From assembly GCF_000001735.4 (NCBI RefSeq), contig NC_003076.8:25733835-25797834 (forward strand): DNA of 64,000 nt, given 5' to 3'. Below are positions 44,368 to 54,234 of the stretch, in pieces (within the stretch, counting starts at the first letter, position 1; every line of letters starts with the position of its first letter). This DNA is from Arabidopsis thaliana. Taxonomy: Eukaryota; Streptophyta; Magnoliopsida; Brassicales; Brassicaceae. Under the pieces are notes generated by a model, which saw nothing but the letters and a program-made list of their open reading frames with translations, searched no databases and was not told the origin of the DNA. Both the position numbers and the translations under genes were made by a program.

Positions 44368-44922
44368 ATGTCGGTGAGATTACTTCATCTTCTTCCCCAA
44401 AACAATTCCTTTTCTCGGAATCTCAAATTTCACCATCTGTTGACCCGACCCGTAACCCGAATCCAGTGCATAAGGAGAGACGAGGAAGACGATGACATCA
44501 TCAACAAGATGAGGATTAGGAGGCCGAAGAGGAAGAAGAAGATTATGACCGATTCGGAGCTAGCGACAGATTTGGCTAGAGAAATCGGGAAAGCGAACAC
44601 AGTCGCGGAGCAGAGAAGAGAAGCGATGAAGAAGAGCGGTGAGATTCTGTGGGCAGAGTTTTGTAGGCATATGGATTTGAAAGAAGATGAGATGAAGATA
44701 AAATGGAACAAGATTGGAGAAGAAGAGAAATTGGTTCTGGTTAGAGAGTTTGTTGATGAATGGGCTGGTGATTTTCAACCTTTATCTATTACATCTGTTA
44801 AAGAAATGGTTGACCAAGAGTGTTTAGATTCTGACAAAACAATCGAATCTTCTTCTTCTTCGTCTATGTCTTCGTTTTCTGGCTTGTTTCCTGGATTGAA
44901 GAGAATCATTGGGTTTGAGTAG
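44368..44922 (+). CDS. Uncharacterised plant protein, probably organellar
   Basis: Single exon of 184 residues. The first 36 residues (MSVRLLHLLPQNNSFSRNLK and on) are Ser/Leu/Arg-rich with no acids, consistent with a chloroplast or mitochondrial transit peptide. Next come an acidic patch (DEEDDD), a strongly basic run (RIRRPKRKKK) and a helical, charged middle region (residues about 65-150). The end is Ser-rich, followed by a short hydrophobic tail (FSGLFPGLKRIIGFE). An in-frame ATG 84 bases upstream (44284) would add 28 residues, but they look like leader sequence, and the later start gives a sensible targeting peptide. I know no function; I recall the locus as AT5G64480, a hypothetical protein. 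Confidence 0.82.
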   Translation: MSVRLLHLLPQNNSFSRNLKFHHLLTRPVTRIQCIRRDEEDDDIINKMRIRRPKRKKKIMTDSELATDLAREIGKANTVAEQRREAMKKSGEILWAEFCRHMDLKEDEMKIKWNKIGEEEKLVLVREFVDEWAGDFQPLSITSVKEMVDQECLDSDKTIESSSSSSMSSFSGLFPGLKRIIGFE

Positions 44923-45612
44923 AAAGAATCTCCAATTTTCTTTTATAACATTGCAATACTGTAACATGTTTCTTTAGCTGAGAATACATTGGTTTCTTTA
45001 GCTGAGAATACTGTAACATGTTTTTCGATTTGTGAAACCAAATCGTTATGTTTTGTTCTGAATACGAAATGATCATTGAAGATACAAACAGAGAAAATAC
45101 TGATGGAGATTGTTGATAAATGATTTTTGAGTCCAGAGGATGAAAAGAAATCAACAAATGTGATTCCAAACTGAGCTTAGTCTTTGTCAACTTCATTGGT
45201 ATTGAACTAGTTTTGTTAGATCAGGTTCTTCAGCTTTGGTACAGAAAGCTACTGTATTTAAGAAGCTTACATCAAGTGATCCAACCAAAAACGTGTGCAT
45301 ATATATGACCGTTTCAGTTCTAAGGAATGAACGAACAACAATCATCTCTGTGTTAAGAAACAAATAAGAAGAGACAAGTTGTATAGTTATCCTTTGGAGA
45401 CACATCTCAGAGTAGGCTCTGTTTGGTAGTCTGAACTTTACCTATGCAGGCACAATCATTATCACACAAATATTTCCATCAAACGTAGCCCATAATTTTG
45501 CTCGCAAAGAGATAATCAAATAACTCCACGAGGTTAATCAATTCATAAAATTGAATAAATAAATAAACACCTTAACATCCAAACTTTCATGAGATGTAAA
45601 AAAAAAGACTAA
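44923..45612. other. Spacer between convergent genes
   Basis: 690 bp with 3' UTRs. A 20-base direct repeat (GTTTCTTTAGCTGAGAATAC) occurs at about 44969 and 44991, next to a second pair of ACTGTAACATGTTT words. Open frames here are short and unsupported. Confidence 0.5.
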
Positions 45613-46405
45613 TTAAGCCGCAACAGCATAAAGACTTGAATCCTTAACCTCACTTTTGTCTAAGTCGATGATGGCGGCAATGTTATTTCCTTGAGATCCA
45701 CGCAATAGATCAAGCAAAGGCGTCAGCTTCTCGACGAGATCACGAAACAAATCAACCCTACGTTCTTTCGCGAATTCCAAAGTCTTTTTCAAAACTTTAT
45801 TCCCATATTCATCTTTAGCTAATCTCACCAACGTCTCTTCATCACACTCCACAAATTCCCGACTCACCAACACTGAGAAGCTTCTCCACAATGTTGCTTC
45901 CTAGCTCCTCAAACGAAAGCTCAACGTAGTGACTATGAAGCTTTAACGCGATGAACACGGTACAGTCCGGGTCGCGGACATTAATCGCCTTTTCTACTAG
46001 GCAGATTCCCCTAAGAGGATTCCTTGTTAGGTAGAGAGCATTGTTTCCGATTCTGCGAAGAATATCAGGATACACTTTTGAATTTGCTCTTTTATTGAAA
46101 AGGTTTATGATTCGTACCACGATGAGAAAACTGAATGTCTCGGTTATAAGATCGGGAAACCAACCCTTGATAACTTGGAGAAAAACCGTATCGATTTCTC
46201 CGGATAGTCCTAAGGCCGTCTGAACACTGAGGAAGCCTCTTATTGTTTTGACAAACTCAACAAAAAGATAAGGATCTGACGTCAGCTTGGAAGAAAGCTT
46301 ATGGAGCTCCGCTACATCATTCGATACTCGGAGAAATTCAGTCGCTACAGCATGCAAGCGCGGCGTGGCTTGTGTGGTTTTGTGTGTAAAGTCGAGGTTA
46401 AGCAT
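45613..46405 (-). CDS. Reduced Pumilio-like (PUF/ARM repeat) protein
   Basis: Two overlapping frames on the minus strand carry consecutive parts of a PUF-type RNA-binding repeat protein. The upstream part ends with YVELSFEELGSNIVEKLLSVGE. The downstream part contains FVECDEETLVRLAKDEYGNKVLKKTL. Both motifs are recognisable PUF helices (compare the plant APUM proteins), but only the C-terminal repeats are present. Reading through would shift frame. A GTGAGT donor at 45867 and a TTAG acceptor ending at 45819 define a 49-nt intron that restores frame: exons 45868-46405 and 45613-45818, 247 residues. That intron is shorter than usual for plants and removes part of a conserved repeat, so the gene may instead be a pseudogene. 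PUF-like sequence continues upstream of the ATG to about 46470 (NDARGRSIIQHM), hinting at a lost N-terminus. I recall the locus as AT5G64490, ARM-repeat protein. Confidence 0.65.
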
Positions 46406-46676
46406 ATGTTGAATTATGGACCTTCCTCTAGCATCATTGCTTAGCGAGATAGAATTGGCTGCAACTCTAAAATTGCAAGAAAAATATAAAATTGAAAAAC
46501 AAATAGTACAAAATTAGTTAAAAACCAAATAATCAAGAGGGAAAAAAACAAAACTTAAGAAGACCGACTTATTTATTTTTTATTTTTCTTGATTTCTTCA
46601 AACGACTATTACGAGAATACCCCTCCTTCCTCATGGAATATCGAAAATTCGGGTTTCTCAGAAAACCGAGCTTGCC
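46406..46676. promoter_or_regulatory. Short divergent promoter, Pumilio-like / MFS
   Basis: Only 271 bp separate the two start codons. The left 65 bp still encode PUF-like sequence on the minus strand. The rest is AT-rich and must hold both promoters. Confidence 0.5.
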
Positions 46677-49640
46677 ATGGATGTTGACGGAGAAGGTGAT
46701 CGTGGTCAAAACCCTAGAATTATGGAGAGGGACTCAGATTCTATCAAAGATCCGATCTCAGAGCCTTCATGGTTTACCCCCAAAAAGTAATTTCTCTTGT
46801 TTCTCCATTGTATACGTTTCTCTCAGGTCAAAATTACCGTAACTTTTGGCAAAATTGGGCGAAATGTCGAAGCTTTTAGTTCACAGTGTGAATGAAGTGG
46901 AAAAAATTTCTTTATTCGCTTGAAATCTGCTAATTGGTTCTATTTATGGAAGTTTTATACATTTTTGTTGAATCGAAGTTGTTTACATTTGATTTGATGA
47001 TCTTATTCTTGTGGTTATTTTTTTGGCTATCTCTACAGGCTTCTCTTTGTGTTTTGTGTTGTCAACTTAATCAATTATATAGATCGAGGAGCTATAGCAA
47101 GTAATGGTATCAATGGGAGTCGTGGTTCTTGCACTTCGAGTGGTACATGTTCATCTGGCAGCGGAATACAGTAAGTTTCCATTTGTTTTCCCTCTATCCA
47201 TTAAAGAACTAGGTATTGAAATTCTCCATTCGAGGTATAGTGTGTGACGTCTATTATATTATGTGAAAACATGAGAATCTGTTTTAACTTACACAGGGGA
47301 GATTTCAACTTGAGCAATTTTGAAGATGGAGTTCTGTCATCTGCTTTCATGGTTGGGCTTCTTGTTGCCTCTCCTATATTTGCTTCCTTAGCTAAGAGGT
47401 GTGGACTGGATTCTCCAAAATTCTGAGTACAAAGCATCAATTTTATTGAATATGAATCTATATTTCATTATCGTTAAGGTTATTTATCTCACTTACTGTT
47501 CTGTGATGCAGTGTTAATCCGTTTAGACTTATCGGAGTTGGGTTGTCAATCTGGACTCTCGCTGTGATTGGCTGCGGTCTTTCGTTTGATTTTTGGTCCA
47601 TCACAATCTGTCGCATGTAAGTGTTTAGATCTTCCATTATTTCTTTTCATATTTTATTTTCAAAATCTATACATCTTCGTTTTACATTTCTCACCTTATT
47701 CAGGTTTGTTGGTGTTGGTGAGGCATCATTTGTAAGTCTTGCTGCCCCATTCATCGACGATAATGCCCCACATGATCAGGTAGTTGCTTCTGGAATGTAT
47801 CTGTTCTCTCAATCCATGGCTTTAGATAAAGGATGGTAATTAATTGTCTATAGGAAGGAAGCTGATTATTCACATTGGCACTTTTGTTTTTGTTTAACCC
47901 AGAAATCAGCGTGGCTTGCTGTATTCTACATGTGCATTCCGACAGGCTATGCTTTTGGCTACGTATATGGTGGAGTGGTGAGTTACTTTTTGTTATTCGT
48001 TTTGTCTATGTCATGAGATTCTGATTACATGGTTCTGTTTTACCCCACTTCCAGTGACCTCAATTCCCTCCTTCTGTTTTCTTGTAGGTGGGGAGTGTCC
48101 TTCCTTGGCGTGCAGCATTTTGGGGAGAAGCAATACTTATGCTTCCTTTTGCTGTTCTAGGTTTTGTCATCAAACCCTTGCATCTGAAAGGTGCGTGTCT
48201 GAAGTTGCAAACACACACATCCTATGTTCCTGATGGAGTTCAGCTATTTCTAATAAATCTTGTATCTTCAGGTTTTGCTCCAGATGATACAGGAAAGCCC
48301 CGGACAGATAACTTAAACGTTTTGCCAGTTGGTTATGGGTTCTCAGCTGTTATGAAAGATTTGAAATTGCTTTTGGTAGATAAGGTTTATGTTACAAACA
48401 TTCTTGGTAACCATTTTCCCTTGTCATGTATTAAAAAGCATCTGTGTTCTTGTATGATTTATTGATTACCTGCAACTGTTTTCCTTCTTTTCTCAGGGTA
48501 TATTGCTTACAACTTTGTTTTAGGCGCCTATTCATATTGGGGACCAAAGGCTGGTTATAACATATACAAGATGGTAAAATATTACCAGAGCGTTTCGTTT
48601 CCATGTGTAGAACAGTAGAAGTATATCTCTTGATGCCTTTATCCCATTGCAGGAAAACGCTGATATGATATTTGGAGGGGTCACAGTTGTATGCGGAATT
48701 GTTGGCACATTATCAGGAGGAGTGATTCTAGATTACATGGATGCCACAATTTCAAATGCTTTTAAGGTAAGATCATCAACTTGGAAGACAAATTATCCGC
48801 ACATGGATGGAAATTTTACATTCCAAACATATATTCCTACCACTTATGATCTTGGAAAACTAGTACTTGATCGCCTCTTTCTGTATTTTGCAGGTTCTTT
48901 CAGTTTCAACGTTTATAGGAGCAATATTTTGCTTTGCTGCTTTCTGTTTCAAGAGCATGTATGCATTTTTAGCTCTTTTTGCTGTTGGTGAACTTCTTGT
49001 CTTTGCCACACAGGTAATCTCGACTTCCACCATTCATATACTTCATGTTTTGCAAATCCACCTCTTCTGATTTATTTCATGATGTTTAGGGTCCTGTGAA
49101 TTTCATAGTTCTCCATTGTGTCAAACCAAGTCTGAGACCACTTGCAATGGCGATGTCTACTGTCTCTATCCATATCTTTGGAGATGTACCTTCCTCACCA
49201 CTCGTTGGAGTTCTTCAGGTTTGGTTTCTCAGCTGTATCCACAAAATTCTTGATTCAGAGCTCTAATGTCTTAATCAAATTAAGCTTCAGTTAAACGCGA
49301 TTATTCATCTAGATTAGTTTGAGCCATCACTGTATCCAACTTCAGAATGTTTTCTCATTTACTCACGCAGGACTACGTGAACAATTGGAGAGTGACTTCT
49401 CTTGTTCTTACATTCGTTCTCTTTCCAGCTGCTGCAATTTGGTCCATAGGTTAGGCTTTTAGCCACACCGGGATCTCAAAGTTCAAATGGTTCTTTTTTT
49501 AGTATAATGTGGTAATGATTTGTTGTGTTTGTGACTCTACAGGGATTTTCCTGAATAGTGTGGATCGATATAACGAAGATTCCGAGCCTGATGCAGTAAC
49601 CAGAGAATCAACCGCTGCGCCTCTTCTCCAGGAAGCATGA
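46677..49640 (+). CDS. Spinster-like major facilitator superfamily transporter
   Basis: Fourteen exons (46677-46786, 47039-47170, 47297-47398, 47512-47616, 47704-47779, 47903-47977, 48088-48190, 48272-48406, 48497-48573, 48653-48766, 48894-49013, 49090-49218, 49371-49449, 49543-49640) give 484 residues. After a 36-residue acidic cytosolic N-terminus (MDVDGEGDRGQNPRIMERDS...) about twelve hydrophobic segments follow. The first is FVFCVVNLINYIDRGAI, whose NYIDR motif is typical of Spinster (Spns) proteins. The MFS motif after helix 2 is weak (FASLAKSVNPFRLIG), as in that group. The C-terminus ends APLLQEA; acidic-dileucine tails of this sort can direct proteins to the vacuole. Animal Spns proteins move lysophospholipids or sphingosine-1-phosphate; the plant substrate is not known to me. 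I recall the locus as AT5G64500, one of three Arabidopsis homologues. Confidence 0.93.
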
Positions 49641-49869
49641 GACAAAAAAACTCAAAAGGTCACTGTGAGAATTTTATGGTTTATTCTCAGTTCTTTATCT
49701 ACTTTCTTGTACAAATAGAATTGTGGCTGAAACATAAACAAATGTCAAATTACCTTCATTTGTATATTCTTGTTTCACTGTTTGCAAAATTATGAAAGGA
49801 CCATCCCTATTTCTCTACAGAAAAAATAACTTAATAGTCCATTACGACATGAATCTCGGTTCTTTGAGA

Positions 49870-50213
49870 TCATACCGGGAAATGTTTTTCAACATCATCA
49901 TTCACAAGATAGAGCTTAAGGAGCATCCAAAGAAATCGCAACAATCTTCCAATCTAGCTCTCCTTCATCAATCATAGCCAAAAGCAGCTAAAGGCTTAAC
50001 CTTTAGAACGTCACCAATCTCAACAACATCAACTACAAATAAAAAACACGAATCCATATTAAGCTACGCTCTGAGAATGAAACCCATAAAGAAGCCAAAA
50101 TCATTTTACCTACCTGGATCATTATCTCCAAAAGCACCATCAACCTTAGAGTTTGATCTTCCCATGTTTGTGGAAACAATCCATAGTTCCAGCTTATGTT
50201 GTAACTGTACATA
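49870..50213 (-). pseudogene. Relic of a soluble inorganic pyrophosphatase gene (PPA6-like)
   Basis: Translated pieces on the minus strand match the plastid inorganic pyrophosphatase as I remember it: YNISWNYGLFPQTWED (from 50210), VDGAFGDNDP, VDVVEIGDVLKVKPLAAF, MIDEGELDWKIVAISLD and VNDDVEKHFP, in the right order. They need three frames, and a few residues are missing between EIGD and VLK. Stops follow LAAF and ISLDAP in their frames. An 81-bp intron with GT-AG ends (50033-50113) interrupts the match at FGDNDP/VDVV, so the source was copied as genomic DNA, not via mRNA. The fragment covers only the central third of the protein. The parent is probably the plastid enzyme gene (AT5G09650 by memory). 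It is a host gene relic and cannot encode an active enzyme. Confidence 0.85.
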
Positions 50214-50280
50214 TAACCAAAAAACAAGAAAATATTATAGCTACTCAATAACATGTTATATTTTTGATGTTACATGCAAA

Positions 50281-50354
50281 GGTTTCGTGGTGTAGTTGGT
50301 TATCACGTCAGTCTAACACACTGAAGGTCTCCGGTTCGAACCCGGGCGAAGCCA
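50281..50354 (+). tRNA. tRNA-Val (AAC)
   Basis: A complete 74-nt cloverleaf with no intron. The acceptor stem GGTTTCG pairs with CGAAGCC, the discriminator is A at 50354 and CCA is not encoded. The anticodon stem TCAGT/ACTGA encloses loop CTAACAC with anticodon AAC at 50314-50316. The T arm contains GGTTCGAACCC (box B, 50333-50343) and box A lies around 50288-50300. A TTTT run at about 50365 can end Pol III transcription. The anticodon reads GTT valine codons, and GTC if A34 is modified to inosine. Confidence 0.96.
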
Positions 50355-50436
50355 TTGTCAATACTTTTATTTTAACGTAATTTTTACTTAGCTTCACGAC
50401 GTCGTTTACATAAAACCGTTTTCATGTGACTCAACA

Positions 50437-50510
50437 CCACGTCACACATCGTTTATTCTCGCGCCACATCAGTCTCTACATTCTTATTGGCTAATACTCT
50501 CCACGTCATC
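50437..50510 (+). promoter_or_regulatory. Candidate UPR elements upstream of TIN1
   Basis: CCACGTCA occurs at 50437-50444 and CCACGTCATC at 50501-50510, with ATTGG at 50486-50490. The plant UPR element consensus is ATTGG-CCACGTCATC-like and is bound by bZIP28/bZIP60. The spacing here (10 bases between ATTGG and CCACG) is longer than in the compact P-UPRE. The motifs lie 248-321 bases before the start codon of a tunicamycin-induced gene, so a function in ER stress is a reasonable inference. Confidence 0.65.
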
Positions 50511-50757
50511 ATCTCTTCCCGTGAAAACCCGCCATTTAAAAAGACTCCAGAACCATCCACAACCTTCTTATTCCGTCTTAACAACAACAAAAGAAAAAAC
50601 ACTGATCCAAATTTGGGTCCTTCTAATTTTGCGCAATCAAATACCTTCAAAGCCTCAAATTTCGTTCGTTCTTTGTGATAATTCTCTCGCAGCTTTGCAA
50701 TATATAAATCTCGAGGGTTTACTCTTTTAAGGCCTGGTTTTTTTTGGTCAATCCAAG

Positions 50758-52318
50758 ATGGGTCACAGAGTATTGGTTTATGTTGGAGCTCTGTTTCTGA
50801 TTTTATTCACGATTTTTCCATCTTCTAGTGCTTTAATTTCGTCTCCTGATGCTAATCCTCCTTACCCTAAAGCTATCTCCGTAAGAAATTTACCATCTTT
50901 TTTATAATTGTCATTGCGTTTATAGATATTGATAAGAAAGTGTCATTATCGGTCTTAAATTTTAATCAAAAGAATCTCTTTTTGAAACTCGTAGAATATG
51001 AAATTTTGATTCTTTGCTTAATATAGTATCATAAGCTTTTTCACTTTCCTAACTTCAAATTCTCTTTAAAATGTCTGGTTTTTATAGGATTTGAAGGAAT
51101 CAATTGTGAAGGGACTTGGATTCCAATCCGAGGAAGTCAAGGTTTCTGGGTTTGATATAAGGGATGCATTGGTAGGACATTCTGTTTCATACGAATTTGA
51201 TTTAGAAATCGACAATAAAGTTCTCCCATTTAAGCTTCTTGAAGATGTGAACCGATGGGAATACGTTGATCTCCCAATTTTCCAAGTAGAACAACCCTCT
51301 GAGAATGGTTTGGTTCCTATGAGGAACAAGAAGACATCTAGTGATGATGTGTTACCTGTTTTAGCTCCGTTTCAACTTTCTGGTCCTATGGAACTTTGGA
51401 TCCAAGATGCTAATAATATGCGCCTTTCTTTACCAGTAAGTTATCTTTTACTTATGTTTTGAAAAAATTTGAAATTGATTTTGTTTATTGAGTGTTGTGT
51501 CAAATATTATGCAGTATGATGTGGATGCTGGTGTTTTGAAGAAAGTGATATTAGCAGATGGTGCTGTTGTAACAGTTAAAGGAGCTAGATCTGTTAGCTT
51601 GCGTCATCCCATTGATTTGCCACTTCCATTGAATCAGAGTTCCAATGAGTTTGCTTCTGGACTTTTGTCGTTAGCTGAACAGCTTCGACGTGCTTCGACT
51701 GATCAAGAAAGTCCAGTTCTTTCGCTCCGCATTGTTGGTCCTACTTCTCTTGCATCAACTTCACAATCTCCTGACAACAAACTCAAGCTTAAGCGTCTTG
51801 CTCCAGGACTTGTGGAATTATCTTCCATGTCTAAAGACAAAAGGAGTCTCTCAACCATTGGTGCCAACGCTATGACTACTGTTCTTACCCCAAGAGAGTT
51901 TACAACCATGTGGCCAATCACTTCAATCAATGGCTCAAATGCTAACTTACTTGGCTTTGAGAAACTATTGACCTCTGTTTTGGGTCCGAAAGCTCAGGAG
52001 AAAGGTTCCTTTAAGGTGTTAAAAGCGAAAGTCGCTGCTCAAACCTTTATGAAGATTGGTTTTGGCATAGAAAAGAAGCTCAAGGAAGCAGATGTTGAAG
52101 GTTTAAGCTTTCCAGAGTGGCGAACAAAGCCTGAGACAATGAGAATGCATTTTGAGGTTCTTGCTAAAGTTGATGGTGAGAATGTTATCCCGGAGAACGT
52201 AATGCGAGTTGATCCAATCCCACTGGAGGACACGATAGCGCAAAATGTGATTACTGGAAATGTAACCATGTCGAAACTTCCAATCATTGAGTCTCCTCCA
52301 AGCCCTTTTACCTTGTAA
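50758..52318 (+). CDS. TIN1: TIN1, tunicamycin-induced ER protein
   Basis: Plant-specific ER protein induced by the unfolded protein response and linked to pollen surface structure (AT5G64510, from memory). Three exons (50758-50880, 51088-51435, 51515-52318) give 424 residues. The N-terminus MGHRVLVYVGALFLILFTIF is a clear signal peptide or anchor, with likely cleavage after SSA near residue 25. The remainder is soluble and mixed alpha/beta with N-glycosylation sequons (for example NQSS, NGSN and NVTM). There is no KDEL; the end is SPPSPFTL. I recognise no enzymatic motif. The promoter carries ACGT-core elements of UPRE type, and a TATA-like TATATAAAT sits at 50700-50708, about 50 bases upstream of the start codon, which would make the leader very short. 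Confidence 0.95.
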
Positions 52319-54234
52319 ATCATGTTCTATGAGAAAAAGTTTCAAACTTTTGATCTCGTCTTTGTTTTACTTTACTAATCACCATATTGCAGAAGAAGTG
52401 TATATGTTAATCTTCACTGCAACTTGTAATTATTCCTGTTTTGGTGAAAATCAATACATATTTTAAGTGTGCGATTGTTTTATTTGTTCCTTAGGATCAG
52501 AATTGTCTTGTTCTTCATGTGTGTTTTGAAGGAGCCTTCCTTCAGACCAAAGAAGGTACTGATTAATTTAACAAAGATAAAAGGTAGTCACATGATCTGC
52601 AGATATTGAAGAAAATGAATTCACAATTTGGATGATCTCATGGTGTTAGTCCTACAGGAGTGAAGAAGTGTACATCTTAGTATCAACAGAGGAATTTTGG
52701 GAGCTTTGCTAGTTTTGGACTTGAACAGACTCTCAAGGACAAGCAACTTTTGTTCATGTCTCAATGGTTGTAAATTCTAATCTTATGAAAGCCTGATATC
52801 TAAGAAAATGATTCAAACTTTGCTTCTTTTTGGTCTTCTAATCTTTTTAGTGAACAGAGGAGGAGGCTACGTGACGGTTAAGTAACTAAATTAAATTATT
52901 TTTTGATGGTTTAGTAATTGCCAAAATAAACCGAGAAGTGAAAAAAGGAAATCAACACATGTAAATGAAACTTCCTAACACATGAGTTTATAAATAGACT
53001 CAACGTTATAGCCGTTAGACGACGATCGTCGCAAACACACCAGAGAAACAAGAAACACATAGACAGAGAGAGTTAAAGAAAGATGCAATTTCATTCTTTG
53101 ATTTTTTTCGATTCTCTTCTTCGATTTATACTTCTATTTCGTTTATAATTTCTTTGAATTCCATAAGTTGTTGTTGATCTTCGGCTCCAACTTGTTCGAC
53201 GATTGATTTGTTGATTTGTCGTTACTCTTCTCAGAATCTACACCAACCAAACCAGAGAAGAGAAGAGCGTCATGATGGAAGATGATACAGATTCTTCTTC
53301 GTTTAGAATCATTCCAGAAATAAAAGCCAACGGTCGGTGATGAATCATGATTCGTCTTTGTTCGCTTTAGCCGTTTGCTATGAAGACGATCAAGTCAACC
53401 GGAGATTTTGATAGGACTTTGCGTGATAGAACCGGCAATTGACGACGGAGATGGCGATAGGGAGGGAAGATTGAGGCGGTGGATTTTGATCGGAGATCAT
53501 AGGTTTTGTTTTCAGTCACGGTGGTGGAGAAACTAACGGTTGGATTGCAATCTTAATAACCCTACGGAGCCCAACAATAAGAAAAGAAAATTCAGCCCAT
53601 AAAGAACTGCAAAGCCCATCAAAGTCCATCCAATTTATTAGTCAGGTCAATTTCTATCTCATCTTAATTTTCATTTTAAGTATTCTTTCTTTTTTATATT
53701 TTAACTAAAACTTTTTTACTATTCAAACTATTTCTTTGAGGATTATACAAATTTTTAACATTTATTTTTCTTTTATTCAAAAATATCTCCAAACTTATAG
53801 TTTTATATTACTATTAAAACTTTAAAGTTTTTTTTGGACAAGTGTTAAATTTTTAAATTTGGTGTAAACTAATTGGATACATCACCCAAACCCCTAAGAG
53901 GTGTTCTAGATTCAATATGGTTTACATTTAATTTAGATTTTTAACACTTGTTTTTTCTTTTATTAAAAAATGTTTTTAAACTTATATTTTTTGTATTACT
54001 ATTAAAGGTTTTTTTGGATAAGTGTTAAATTTTTAAATTTTTGTTTAAATAAAATGAAGGGAAATTTGCAAGCCCACATTTAATATATACTATTGGGCCT
54101 AAATTATAACTTAGTTAAGGCCCATTAGTAAGGCATTCCTCTTGTAAGCCCATATTTAATTCACCATTATCCCCGGCTAGTCGCCGAGACTTTCACGTCG
54201 GAAGAGTGACACCGGGGCTAGCGCGTGACGAGCG
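52319..54234. other. Spacer between TIN1 and XRCC2
   Basis: 1.9 kb. It begins with the TIN1 3' UTR. At 52989 a strong TATA box (TATAAATAG) precedes leader-like, CA/GA-rich sequence and two small frames: 21 codons at 53083-53148 and 22 codons at 53272-53340. This could be an unannotated transcript. An inverted copy of the AT-rich repeat lies at 53697-54035. TGGGCCT and AAGGCCCA motifs just before XRCC2 (54095-54125) are probable promoter parts. Confidence 0.45.
53697..54035 (-). repeat. AT-rich dispersed repeat, copy B (inverted)
   Basis: The reverse complement matches copy A at 37028-37275. The best core is 53862-53950, differing from 37099-37186 at only a handful of positions. On both sides are AT-rich units with TATAAGTTT and TTTAATAAAAGAAAAA words, so copy B looks like two tandem units with the core between. 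It has no coding content. Confidence 0.7.
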
